DNA of 38,773 nt from Hyphomicrobiales bacterium. GTDB lineage: Bacteria; Pseudomonadota; Alphaproteobacteria; Rhizobiales; Rhizobiaceae. The stretch lies in the NCBI GenBank assembly GCA_900468065.1, contig UBTA01000111.1, positions 1-38,773 of the forward strand, read 5' to 3'. Position numbers and translations under genes: made by a program. The notes beneath the pieces are model-generated. The model had not been told where the DNA came from. It searched no databases and saw only the letters and a program-made list of their open reading frames with translations. The first letter of the stretch is position 1. Every line of letters starts with the position of its first letter. This document shows, one piece after another, positions 25,434 to 33,719 of this stretch.

Positions 25434-26075
25434 ATGAAACGATCGCCCCTGATCCTGACGGCAGCGGCCGTGCTTGCGCCCTGCGCAGCACTCGCCCATC
25501 CGCACATCTTCGCCGAGGCGCGGCTTGAGATCGTCGCCGACAGCACGAACCAGATTACCGAATTGCGCAATGTCTGGCGCTTCGACGAGCTGTTTTCCGC
25601 CAGCGTGGTGATGGATTTCGACAAGAATTCCAATGCGCAGCTCGATCCCGACGAATTGCAGGAGGTCGGCCAGACCGTTCTCGATTCGCTGCAGGAATAC
25701 AATTATTACACGACGATCACCGACAACGGCAAAACCATCAAGGTCAACAAACCGAGCGAAATCACCGCCGACTACAAGGACGGCCAGCTGCTGTTGATGT
25801 TCGCCGTCAAGCCTGCCGAGGCGATCCCGCTCAAGGGCAATATGTCGTTCGGCGTCTATGACCCTACCATGTACACGGCGATGGATTTTCCGACGGACGG
25901 CGATCTCGTGGCGGTCGGCGACCAGCTGAACGCCTGCGAGCACAAGGTGGTTCGCCCGGACCCGGATGAAGTGCTTGCCCAAAACCAGGCGAGCCTGACC
26001 GACGCTTTCTTCAACGACCCGACCGGAACCGACATGTCGAAGATGTTTGCCACACGAATCGAGTTCAAATGCTGA
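25434..26075 (+). CDS. DUF1007-family periplasmic protein
   Basis: This 213-residue protein of the DUF1007 family has a signal peptide (MKRSPLILTAAAVLAPCAAL, cleavage near ALA-HP). The conserved AHPHIF lies at the mature N-terminus, whose His residues could bind metal. A helical segment with DKNSNAQLDPDEL looks like a calcium-type loop. It is coupled to the next gene (NicO transporter) by overlap, so it probably works with a Ni/Co or similar exporter in the periplasm. The start at 25434 is chosen for the signal peptide. Confidence 0.8.
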   Translation: MKRSPLILTAAAVLAPCAALAHPHIFAEARLEIVADSTNQITELRNVWRFDELFSASVVMDFDKNSNAQLDPDELQEVGQTVLDSLQEYNYYTTITDNGKTIKVNKPSEITADYKDGQLLLMFAVKPAEAIPLKGNMSFGVYDPTMYTAMDFPTDGDLVAVGDQLNACEHKVVRPDPDEVLAQNQASLTDAFFNDPTGTDMSKMFATRIEFKC

Positions 26076-27094
26076 TGGCGCGCGGTTCTGCCCGCCTGAT
26101 CGGCCTGGCGCTGCTCCTGGCGGCCGCCGGCATCAGCGTTGCCCATGCGCAATCGCCGCTCGGTATCGGCACGGCCGAGCCGTCTTTCAACACGAGCGGC
26201 ATCTTCGGTGGCTTCTTCGCCTGGATCAACATGGAGCAGCAGCGCTTCTACCATACGCTGACCGAAGCGATCAAAGCCATGCGGGACAACCCGTGGCACC
26301 TCTGGTCGCTGATCGGGCTGTCCTTTGCGTATGGTGTCTTCCACGCCGCTGGTCCCGGCCATGGCAAGGCGGTCATCTCCTCCTACATGATCGCCAACGA
26401 AACCGAGCTGAAGCGCGGCGTGCTTCTGTCGTTCCTATCGTCGATGATGCAGGGCGGCGTTGCCATCCTTCTCGTCGGCGCCGCCTATCTGGTCCTGCGC
26501 GGATCGTCGATCTCGATGACGCAGGCAACGCATTTCCTCGAAGTCGTCAGCTACGCACTGATTGCGGCGTTTGGCGGCTGGCTGCTGTTCCGCAAGCTGC
26601 GCGGCATGCGGGCGCGGCGCTTGGCTCCGGCTGTGGCGCATGATCACGAACATGATCATAGCCATGCACATCACGACCATTCCCACGAGCACAGCCATAG
26701 CCACGCGGCGGGGGAGGTTTGCGACACCTGCGGCCACGCGCATGCACCCGATCCTTCGATGCTCAAGGGCGACCGGTTCGCTCTGCGTGAAGCCTGGTCG
26801 GCAATCATTGCGGTGGGCCTGCGCCCCTGCTCCGGCGCGCTGATCGTGCTCAGCTTTGCGCTGCTGAACGGCCTTTACCTGGGCGGCGTGCTCTCGGTCT
26901 TCGCCATGTCGATCGGCACCGCCATCACGGTTTCAGTGCTGGCGACACTGGCCGTCACCGCCAAGGATCTCGCCGTGCGCTACGCATCCAGCGGTTCATC
27001 GGCCATGCGCATCAGCAATGGTATCGAAATCTCCGGTGCATTGCTGGTTCTGGTACTGGGGATCGTCCTGCTTGGGGCGTCGCTGCAGGGCTAA
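26069..27094 (+). CDS. NicO/RcnA-type nickel/cobalt exporter
   Basis: This 341-residue inner-membrane transporter has a signal-like N-terminus and about six membrane segments. The signature FHAAGPGHGKAVISSY (91-106) is typical of the NicO/RcnA family. A cytoplasmic or periplasmic His-rich loop (191-225, with an added CDTC) separates the halves. GLRPCSGALIVL (250-261) is the second conserved motif. It is translationally coupled to DUF1007: the start (26069 or 26075) overlaps the stop of that gene. The metal could be Ni, Co or Zn; sequence does not decide. Confidence 0.88.
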   Translation: MLMARGSARLIGLALLLAAAGISVAHAQSPLGIGTAEPSFNTSGIFGGFFAWINMEQQRFYHTLTEAIKAMRDNPWHLWSLIGLSFAYGVFHAAGPGHGKAVISSYMIANETELKRGVLLSFLSSMMQGGVAILLVGAAYLVLRGSSISMTQATHFLEVVSYALIAAFGGWLLFRKLRGMRARRLAPAVAHDHEHDHSHAHHDHSHEHSHSHAAGEVCDTCGHAHAPDPSMLKGDRFALREAWSAIIAVGLRPCSGALIVLSFALLNGLYLGGVLSVFAMSIGTAITVSVLATLAVTAKDLAVRYASSGSSAMRISNGIEISGALLVLVLGIVLLGASLQG

Positions 27095-27097
27095 CCC

Positions 27098-27313
27098 TTA
27101 AAGCCCGCGACCACGCTGGTAGCGGGCCCGCAGCCAGAAGATCAGGAAGAAAGCGAGCACGAAAACCGCGCCGAACGCTGCGGCCAGCCAAGGCGAATAT
27201 GTGCCGAGCCAGAGCATGATTTTCGGCAGGATGAAGAAACCCACCCCGACGACAAGCAGGATAACGGCTGCGGCAATCGCCGGTGAGCGGTCCTTCTTTT
27301 CCGGGGTGTTCAT
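27098..27313 (-). CDS. Small two-helix membrane protein
   Basis: This 71-residue protein has a charged N-terminus (MNTPEKKDRSPA), two hydrophobic segments (about 12-30 and 42-62) and a basic tail (RARYQRGRG). It is translationally coupled to the upstream GNAT gene by an ATGA overlap at 27310-27313. No family is recognised and the function is unknown. Confidence 0.75.
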   Translation of the reverse strand: MNTPEKKDRSPAIAAAVILLVVGVGFFILPKIMLWLGTYSPWLAAAFGAVFVLAFFLIFWLRARYQRGRGL

Positions 27314-28002
27314 GTGGTCTCCTTTTGCGCCAGCTCAGTGCGAATATCTTCAAGCTTGCGCTTTTGTGTGCCGTCTCCGGCAAAATTTTGCGGCGATAGC
27401 CAGGCTTCGAAAGCGGCATTGAGCAGAGGCCATTCGCCGTCGATGATCGAGAACCACGCGGTATCGCGATTGGCGTGTTTGGACAGCATGTGCTGGCGGA
27501 AAACGCCTTCGAAGCTGAAGCCGAGGCGGTTCGCCGTCTTCTTGCTGGCTTCGTTGCGGTTGTCGCATTTCCATTCGTAACGCCGATAGCCCAGATCCTC
27601 GAAGGCGTGCTTGGCCATCAGATAATGCACTTCGGTGGAAAGCGGTGAGCGGGCCATCAAGAAGGAATGGGCGACACCGCCGACCTCGACCACACCATGG
27701 GCGGGATCCGGGCGCATGTAATTGGCCATGCCGACGACATCGCCGCTTGCCTTGTCGTAGAAGACTTCGGTGATCCAGCCACCCTTCTGCACAGCGGTCA
27801 GCCAGGTATCGAAATCCTCGATGCTGCGAAAATCATCCTGCGCGAAATACTGCAGGCGCGCGTTGATCTCCAGCCCGCCAAAAGCCTGCCACAGTGCCTC
27901 CAGATGGCTCACGCGATCATAGGGTACGATCCGGACGTAACGGCCTTCCAGAGCCACCGGCTTTGGGGCCGGGCAGCCAGTCCAATTGGTCAAATCACGC
28001 AT
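27310..28002 (-). CDS. GNAT-family acetyltransferase (RimJ/RimL-like)
   Basis: This 230-residue protein has the RimJ/RimL-type acetyltransferase pattern, with VEVGGVAHSFLMARSPLSTEVHYLMAKHAFEDLGYRRYEWKCDNRNEASKKTANRLGFSFEGVFRQHMLSK. The segment NEASKKTANRLGF is typical of this family. GGAG lies 9-10 nt upstream of the ATG. It overlaps the following small membrane gene. The acceptor is unknown; proteins of this type acetylate ribosomal proteins or small molecules such as amines. Confidence 0.88.
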   Translation of the reverse strand: MRDLTNWTGCPAPKPVALEGRYVRIVPYDRVSHLEALWQAFGGLEINARLQYFAQDDFRSIEDFDTWLTAVQKGGWITEVFYDKASGDVVGMANYMRPDPAHGVVEVGGVAHSFLMARSPLSTEVHYLMAKHAFEDLGYRRYEWKCDNRNEASKKTANRLGFSFEGVFRQHMLSKHANRDTAWFSIIDGEWPLLNAAFEAWLSPQNFAGDGTQKRKLEDIRTELAQKETT

Positions 28003-28137
28003 CTGCGCACTCCAGGAGAGACGACACCATCAGCCTTGAGACCGGCACGCGAAAACCGCGCCGGTCATGATAAAGGCCTTGACGCTGGCATAGGACAGCT
28101 CAGGCATCCGCACAAATGCAAAGTGATGATGGATTGA

Positions 28138-28917
28138 TCACCACGGCGACTTGATCGGTGGTTGACCGGTCTGCGGCACCGACGTTTGCTGCCGATTTGC
28201 CTGCGCCTCGATCACCGGGGTCTTGGCCGAAGAGACCGTCGCCTCGATATGATCGATCAGCGCATCGGCAAGGCCGAGACGTCCGGCAAGCTGATCAAGA
28301 TAACCGCGCTCGGCGCGGCTGTCGGCGTCGATCGCCAGACGCGAGGCGGTATAGAGCTCGACGCGCTCTTCCTCGGTGACGGCCGCGGCAACCATGGCAT
28401 CGAGATCGACAGGCTTGCTCAGTTCCTCGTGCAGAAATTGTTCTGCTTCGGAATCGAGGCCGGAGACCTTGACCTTGTCCATGATGCGGGCGCGCTCGAC
28501 ATCGTCGATATGACCATCGGCGCGGGCAGCGGCGATCATGGCGCGGACGAGCACCAGGACGAAATCATTGCGGATGACGGCAGGCTCTGTGCTGAAGCCG
28601 GAATCGGCCGGCGGCGGCAAGAGTTCAGGCTGCGCCTGCGCTTCCGGCTGCGCGACCGGCTCCTTGCCGGCCTGGTAATTCTTATAGGCCTGATAGCCGA
28701 GACCGGCGATGGCGGCGAGGCCACCGAGCTTCAGGGCCGAACCCGCGACCTGACGGCCGGTACCGGTGCCAAGCAGGACGGCAGCGATAGCGCCTGCGGC
28801 CAGCGGGTTGTCCTTGGCCAGCTGCGTCGCCTGTCCGGCGCGATCGCGCACCGTACCGCCAGCACCGGGGATCTGCGAACCCAACAACTGATCCAGTAAT
28901 TTCTTCGCATCAAACAT
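28138..28917 (-). CDS. DUF533 (TerB-like) inner-membrane protein
   Basis: This 259-residue protein has a DUF533 arrangement: an N-terminal helical segment (MFDAKKLLDQLLGSQIPG), a Gly/Ala-rich hydrophobic region (AGAIAAVLLGTGTGRQVAGSALKLGGLAAIAGLGYQAY) and a proline/glutamine linker. The C-terminal all-helical TerB-like domain (VRAMIAAARADGHIDDVERARIMDKV) follows. The acidic DGHIDD loop is typical. GGGAG lies 10 nt upstream of the start at 28917. A longer frame to 29016 is rejected. The role is unknown; YebE is the E. coli relative. Confidence 0.87.
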   Translation of the reverse strand: MFDAKKLLDQLLGSQIPGAGGTVRDRAGQATQLAKDNPLAAGAIAAVLLGTGTGRQVAGSALKLGGLAAIAGLGYQAYKNYQAGKEPVAQPEAQAQPELLPPPADSGFSTEPAVIRNDFVLVLVRAMIAAARADGHIDDVERARIMDKVKVSGLDSEAEQFLHEELSKPVDLDAMVAAAVTEEERVELYTASRLAIDADSRAERGYLDQLAGRLGLADALIDHIEATVSSAKTPVIEAQANRQQTSVPQTGQPPIKSPW

Positions 28918-29214
28918 TCGGTCCACTCCCTTGAGGCCGGTTTCGGTCGGATAGAGACATAGGAATGCAACGGGAGGAATACAAATGAAAGGGCCGAGCA
29001 AATATGCCGCAATCACCGAATGTGGGATGCGGGATCGCGCCAGCGATGGTTCTCTATTGATTTGAACTCAGCGCTATATTTTCGCAAGCTGTCTTCATGA
29101 CCGAGCGAAATTGGCTTCCACCCCGCCTTGACGCAGGGTGGAAAGAACGCCGCACACCGTTTCAGGGCCGTGTATGGAGAAAAACTCCGCCCGTCCTGGA
29201 TGCGAAAGAGGCGA

Positions 29215-29853
29215 TCAGCCTCGTAATGCGAATGCTTCGGCAGCAAGCTTGGTGATGCCGGCCCAGTCGCCCCTGGCAACCAGCTCCTTCGGAGCAACCC
29301 AGGAGCCGCCGACGCAGACGACGTTGGGCAGTGACAGGTAATCCCGGGCATTCGACAGCGAAATGCCGCCGGTCGGGCAAAACAGGGTGCCGGCAAGCGG
29401 CGAAGACAGCGACTTCAGGTAAGCCGCGCCGCCGGCCTGTTCGGCCGGGAAGAACTTCATCACCTTGTAGCCTTCTTCGCGCAGGCCCATGACTTCGCTG
29501 GCGGTAGCAGCACCCGGCAGAAGCGGGATTTCGGAATCGTTGGCTGCGTCAATCAGCTCCTGCGTCGTGCCGGGGCTGACGATGAACTTTGAGCCAGCCT
29601 CGACAGCCGCCTCATATTGGGCAGCATTCAGGATGGTTCCGGCACCGGCAACGGCACCTTCGACTTCGTTGGCAACCGCCCGGATGGCTTCCAAAGCGGC
29701 CGTGGTGCGCAGGGTAATCTCGATCGCCTTCAAGCCACCGGCAACGAGGGCACGCGCCAAAGGCACGGCGGTCGCGAGATCATCGATGATCAGGACCGGA
29801 ACCACCGGCTGCAGTTTCAGGACGGAAAGAAGTCTATCGGTTTTCTCGCTCAT
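29215..29853 (-). CDS. eda: KDPG/KHG aldolase
   Basis: This 212-residue class I aldolase splits 2-keto-3-deoxy-6-phosphogluconate to pyruvate and glyceraldehyde-3-phosphate in the Entner-Doudoroff pathway. Lys133 in [12 protein letters not shown] forms the Schiff base, and Glu45 in AIEITLRT is the conserved acid. PGAATASE and [10 protein letters not shown] are also present. The start [10 protein letters not shown] at 29853 is chosen by homology; no strong Shine-Dalgarno is seen. No edd or zwf gene adjoins. The 28918-29214 stretch beyond its stop codon holds no recognised gene. Confidence 0.93.
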   Translation of the reverse strand: MSEKTDRLLSVLKLQPVVPVLIIDDLATAVPLARALVAGGLKAIEITLRTTAALEAIRAVANEVEGAVAGAGTILNAAQYEAAVEAGSKFIVSPGTTQELIDAANDSEIPLLPGAATASEVMGLREEGYKVMKFFPAEQAGGAAYLKSLSSPLAGTLFCPTGGISLSNARDYLSLPNVVCVGGSWVAPKELVARGDWAGITKLAAEAFALRG

Positions 29854-30084
29854 GCCGGACAGCCCTTTTAAAACGATTGAAGTGAGGTTCGAATACTCTT
29901 CCCATCGGCTTTTGTCGATACCAAACGGGACCTGCAAAGCCTATTCGGACATGGTGACGCATGCTTGACGGGGCCTCCTTCAGCGCGCCGCGAAAGCCAC
30001 CGATAGCCCGAAGTGCTTGCTTGTCCTCACGTCACAATCCTATAGTCTGGGATTGTATCGGCGGCGAAAATGGCAGGCTTATCA

Positions 30085-30582
30085 ATGGCCAAGGAAATTG
30101 AACGCAAGTTTCTGGTGGCGTCCGACGATTGGCGCAACACTGCCGATGGGGGCACGCGCTTTCTGCAGGCCTACATCGTCACCATGGACGACCGCTCCGT
30201 ACGGGTCCGCCTGATGGACGACGCGCGGGCGAAACTGACGATCAAGATCGGCACCGGCTCGATGACCCGCGATGAATTCGAGTACGAAATCCCGGTGGAG
30301 GACGCCAGGGACATGATGGCGAAAGCCATCGGTCTCATCATCGAAAAGACCCGCTACGAGGTCAAGCATCACGGTTTCCTCTGGGAGGTCGATGTCTATA
30401 GCGGCGCGCATGAAGGTCTTGTCGTTGCCGAAGTGGAACTCGACTCCGAAGGCGACACACCGGCTCTGCCGGACTGGCTGGGCACCGAGGTGACCGGGGA
30501 TCCACACTACTCGAACCAGTATCTCTCAACCAGTCCGTTGGTATCCAAGGCAGATCATGAGCTATCATATTCGCCCTTCTGA
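30085..30582 (+). CDS. CYTH-domain (triphosphate tunnel) protein
   Basis: This 165-residue protein starts MAKEIERKFLV, the CYTH ExExK signature that binds divalent metal and triphosphate. Further charged strands RVRLMDDARAKLTIKIG and DEFEYEIPVEDA make the tunnel. Bacterial members hydrolyse inorganic triphosphate or bind polyphosphate. The frame extends to 30070, but 30085 agrees with the signature. The 3' end overlaps the CHAD gene by 26 bp, indicating tight coupling. Confidence 0.9.
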   Translation: MAKEIERKFLVASDDWRNTADGGTRFLQAYIVTMDDRSVRVRLMDDARAKLTIKIGTGSMTRDEFEYEIPVEDARDMMAKAIGLIIEKTRYEVKHHGFLWEVDVYSGAHEGLVVAEVELDSEGDTPALPDWLGTEVTGDPHYSNQYLSTSPLVSKADHELSYSPF

Positions 30583-31462
30583 ACATTTCACGGCTGAATT
30601 CAAGGCGGTTGGAACCGAGCAGCTGACACTTGCCATGGCAGCACTGGCCGACCGTCCACAGGGGTTGCCGGAGGCGATCCACGACGCTCGAAAGAATTTC
30701 AAGAGACTACGCTCTCTCTATCGCCTCGCCGCCGCCGACATCCCGGCTTTCCGGCGCTCGGAGAATGCGCGCATCCGCAACATGGCACGAACACTGTCAA
30801 CCTCCCGAGATGCAACCGCCCTTGTCGAGGTGAGCCGATATCTGCTTGACCACGCCGAAAACAACGACGAACGCGCCGCACTGAAACGGATCAGCAAGGT
30901 GCTGACCGCCCGGCGCGATGAGGGGGGAGCAGAGGGAAACCAACTCGAAGAAAACGTGACGGCGGCGATCACAACCTGCGGACGGGCGCTGGAAGCACTC
31001 TCCCGCATCACGTTTCAGGACGGCAGCAAGAAAGGCGCCAAACGCATCACCAAGGGTTGGCGCAAAGCATTGGAAGGGGCCGCAGCGGCGCGGGAAGCCT
31101 GCGTGGAGACCACCGATGCGCATCTCTTTCATGAGCTACGCAAACGCAGCCAGGACTACCGTTTCTATCTGGACATGTTGCAGCGGCTCTGGCCGTCGGC
31201 AATGCATGCCAAGCGGGTCGAGGTGACGAAGGTTGTCGATCTGCTGGGTCATCACAACGATCTGGCACTGCTTGCCTCCCTGGTCGATGAACAGCCGCAG
31301 CTTTTCGGCAAGAGCGAGGACGTCGCCTATCTCCTCTCGGCCGTCATCACCCGGCAGAAAATCCTGCGGGACCAAGCGCTGACCATTGCTGCTTCGGTTT
31401 TTCGCGACGACCCGAAAGCAGAAAGCCGCAAGATCAAGCTCCTCTGGCAAGAAGCAGTCTGA
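30557..31462 (+). CDS. CHAD-domain protein
   Basis: This 301-residue helical protein has the CHAD signature: conserved His and basic residues in AIHDARKNFKRLRSLYRLAA (about 40-59) and HLFHELRKRSQDYRFYLDML, with a repeated similar pattern and ELRK-type clusters. CHAD domains bind inorganic polyphosphate. It overlaps the CYTH gene by 26 bp; in many bacteria the two domains are fused in a single protein. The pair is probably polyphosphate-related. Confidence 0.92.
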   Translation: MSYHIRPSEHFTAEFKAVGTEQLTLAMAALADRPQGLPEAIHDARKNFKRLRSLYRLAAADIPAFRRSENARIRNMARTLSTSRDATALVEVSRYLLDHAENNDERAALKRISKVLTARRDEGGAEGNQLEENVTAAITTCGRALEALSRITFQDGSKKGAKRITKGWRKALEGAAAAREACVETTDAHLFHELRKRSQDYRFYLDMLQRLWPSAMHAKRVEVTKVVDLLGHHNDLALLASLVDEQPQLFGKSEDVAYLLSAVITRQKILRDQALTIAASVFRDDPKAESRKIKLLWQEAV

Positions 31463-31487
31463 CGCGGCTCTCCCCTCCCGGCATTGA

Positions 31488-31508
31488 TACTGCCAATCCC
31501 TGTCAGTA
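31488..31508. promoter_or_regulatory. Operator palindrome upstream of the WYL regulator
   Basis: TACTGCCA-N5-TGTCAGTA is a 21-bp palindrome ending 9 bp before the regulator's ATG. It matches the downstream site at 32214-32234 in both arms, so I infer autoregulation. Confidence 0.65.
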
Positions 31509-31517
31509 TGATCGGCC

Positions 31518-32210
31518 ATGTCCCGTTCCACCCGCCTTCTCGATCTGATCCAGCTTTTGCGAACCTACCGCCGGCCAGTCAGCGGCAGCGCGCTTGCCCA
31601 GCGCATGGGTGTCAGCATCCGCACACTCTACCGCGACATCGCCACGCTGCAGGCGCAGGGAGCAGACATCCAGGGCGCGCCCGGATTTGGCTACGTGCTC
31701 AAGCCCGGTTTCCTGATGCCACCGATGATGCTCAGCGAAGAGGAGATCGAGGCCTTAGTGCTCGGCGCGCGCTGGGTGGCCGCGCGGGCCGACGACGAAT
31801 TGAAGGATGCGGCCCGCAACGCGCTGGCAAAGATTGCCGCCGTGCTACCCGCCGACCTGCGGCACGAAATGGAGACGAATTCTCTACTCGTCTACAACAC
31901 GCGCAATTTGCGTCTCGGCACCGTCGACTTTCCCGCCATTCGAGAGGCAATCCGCCAGGGCATGAAGATCGACATCGACTATGCCGACGTCAACGGGCAG
32001 CCGACGACACGGCGCATCTGGCCTTTTGCACTGGCCTATTTTGAAGAAACACGCGTGCTGGCGGCCTGGTGCGAATTGCGCAATGACTTCCGGCACTTCC
32101 GCACTGACCGGTTCACCACGATGACCCTCACTGGTATCCGTATTCCGCGCCGCCGCGACCGGCTGCTGGCGGAGTGGCGGCGCGCGCATAATGTTACTCA
32201 GGATATGTGA
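31518..32210 (+). CDS. YafY-type HTH-WYL transcriptional regulator
   Basis: This 230-residue regulator has an N-terminal HTH_11 domain (MSRSTRLLDLIQLLRTYRRPVSGSALAQRMGVSIRTLYRDIATL) and a C-terminal WYL domain (MKIDIDYADVNGQPTTRRIWPFALAYFEETRVLAAWCELRNDFRHFRTDR). The family commonly acts as repressors or activators in DNA damage, metabolite or defence responses. Operator-like palindromes lie immediately upstream and directly after its stop codon, ahead of the VOC gene, so it probably controls itself and that gene. Confidence 0.93.
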   Translation: MSRSTRLLDLIQLLRTYRRPVSGSALAQRMGVSIRTLYRDIATLQAQGADIQGAPGFGYVLKPGFLMPPMMLSEEEIEALVLGARWVAARADDELKDAARNALAKIAAVLPADLRHEMETNSLLVYNTRNLRLGTVDFPAIREAIRQGMKIDIDYADVNGQPTTRRIWPFALAYFEETRVLAAWCELRNDFRHFRTDRFTTMTLTGIRIPRRRDRLLAEWRRAHNVTQDM

Positions 32211-32213
32211 TCC

Positions 32214-32234
32214 TACTGCCATAAATTGACAGTA
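32214..32234. promoter_or_regulatory. Operator palindrome between WYL regulator and VOC gene
   Basis: TACTGCCA-N5-TGACAGTA, extended to TCCTACTG...CAGTAGGA (27 bp), lies 44 bp upstream of the VOC gene start. It shares the pattern TACTGNCA-N5-TGNCAGTA with the site at 31488-31508. Confidence 0.7.
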
Positions 32235-32278
32235 GGACAGAATAAAAAAGTCTCCGAACCCACGAAGAGGAGACTGCC

Positions 32279-32638
32279 ATGAAAACCGATTTTGTTCTGC
32301 CTGTCGAAAGCCCGGCCGAGAGCGCCGTTTTCTACATGGCGATGTTTGGTGCGCTGCCGCTGGAGCTATCGCCGACCTATGCAGTCGTCCTGATGAACGA
32401 CGCCTTGAAACTTGGTCTCGCAAAAAGAAGGAAATTGCCAGCCGCTGTGAACACCATCGGCGGAGAACTTCCGATCTTCGTCGCTGGCCGCGAGGGCGTC
32501 GATGCACTGCATGACGAATGGCGCAAGAAGGGTGTGACGATCGTCCAGGAGCCAATCTCCTCCGCGTCTGACTATACTTTCACCTGTACTGATCCGGACG
32601 GCCACCGTTTGCGGGTTTTCACGCCGCAGGCCGCCTGA
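32279..32638 (+). CDS. VOC-family (glyoxalase/bleomycin-resistance fold) protein
   Basis: This 119-residue single-domain protein of the vicinal oxygen chelate fold starts MKTDFVLPVESPAESAVFYMAMFGALPLE and ends with the typical FTCTDPDGHRLRVFTPQ. It may be an enzyme or a sequestering protein; the metal ligands are not evident. AGAGGAG precedes the ATG at 32279. It lies 68 bp after the WYL regulator with an operator palindrome between, so it is a likely regulated target. Confidence 0.85.
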   Translation: MKTDFVLPVESPAESAVFYMAMFGALPLELSPTYAVVLMNDALKLGLAKRRKLPAAVNTIGGELPIFVAGREGVDALHDEWRKKGVTIVQEPISSASDYTFTCTDPDGHRLRVFTPQAA

Positions 32639-32701
32639 CCCCACGACTGCGGCCGCGCACCCCGATTGCGTGCGCGGCCGGAAAGCTGTATTTCACGCCG
32701 C

Positions 32702-33646
32702 ATGACAGACATGCTTCAAACCCCTCGCCCGTTAGACAGCGGCCAGTTTCTGGTGGCAGCACTTTATCATTTCGCCGCGTTCGAGCGCTTCGCCGACTTT
32801 CGCGAACCGCTGCAGGCGATCTGCGATGACAATGGCGTCAAGGGCACCCTGCTGCTCGCGCATGAGGGCATCAACGGCACAATTGCCGGGCCGGAAGACG
32901 GCATCCGGACCGTGCTCGCCTTCCTGCGCGCCCAGCCTGAATTCGCCAACCTCGAGCACAAGGAAAGCTGGGCATCGTCCATGCCATTCCTGCGCATGAA
33001 GGCGCGGCTGAAGAAGGAAATCGTTACCATGGGCGTCGAGGATATCGACCCCAACAAGATCGTCGGCACCTATGTGGCACCGAAGGACTGGAATGCGCTG
33101 ATTTCCGATCCGGATACGATCGTGATCGATACCCGCAACGATTACGAGACGGCGATCGGCATGTTCCGCGGTGCGGTCGATCCCAATACCAAGAGCTTTC
33201 GCGAATTCCCCGACTGGGTGAAGAACAACCCGGACCTCGCCGCCAAGCCGAAGATCGCCATGTACTGCACCGGCGGCATCCGCTGCGAAAAGGCGACAGC
33301 CTTCATGAAGGAACAGGGCTTCGAGGAGGTCTACCACCTCAAGGGCGGCATCCTGAAATATCTGGAGGACATGCCGGAAGAGGAAAGCCTCTGGGATGGC
33401 GCCTGTTTCGTCTTCGACGACCGCGTCTCGGTGACACATGGCCTGAAGGAAGGCGAGCACACACTCTGCCACGCCTGCCGCCAGCCGCTGACACCGCAAG
33501 ATCTGCTGTCACCCCATCACGAACATGGCGTCACCTGCATCCACTGCCATGACAGCCGCAGCGAGGAAGACCGCCAGCGCTACCGCCAGCGGCAGCGCCA
33601 GATGGAACTGGCGAAGAAACGCGGCGAGCGGCATCTGGGAAGCTGA
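32702..33646 (+). CDS. trhO: tRNA uridine(34) hydroxylase, rhodanese domain
   Basis: This 314-residue protein is the YceA/TrhO type, which catalyses oxygen-dependent hydroxylation of U34 in tRNA to 5-hydroxyuridine. The N-terminal acylphosphatase-like fold ([29 protein letters not shown]) is followed by a rhodanese domain with active-site Cys189 in [12 protein letters not shown]-terminal Cys-rich stretch has CHACRQPL and CIHCHDSR. The start at 32702 (MTDML) is chosen; a longer frame to 32666 is possible. Confidence 0.93.
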   Translation: MTDMLQTPRPLDSGQFLVAALYHFAAFERFADFREPLQAICDDNGVKGTLLLAHEGINGTIAGPEDGIRTVLAFLRAQPEFANLEHKESWASSMPFLRMKARLKKEIVTMGVEDIDPNKIVGTYVAPKDWNALISDPDTIVIDTRNDYETAIGMFRGAVDPNTKSFREFPDWVKNNPDLAAKPKIAMYCTGGIRCEKATAFMKEQGFEEVYHLKGGILKYLEDMPEEESLWDGACFVFDDRVSVTHGLKEGEHTLCHACRQPLTPQDLLSPHHEHGVTCIHCHDSRSEEDRQRYRQRQRQMELAKKRGERHLGS

Positions 33647-33719
33647 CCATCCGGCCCGGGCGAGAAAGATACCTGCCCGGCGTATCAGCTTCTCGCGATG
33701 ATGCACCGGTACGCCACTT

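Noticed and set aside
33647..33719. GC-rich stretch between trhO and GH1 as a terminator
   Set aside because: Partial complementarity exists, but there is no clear stem with a T run on either strand.
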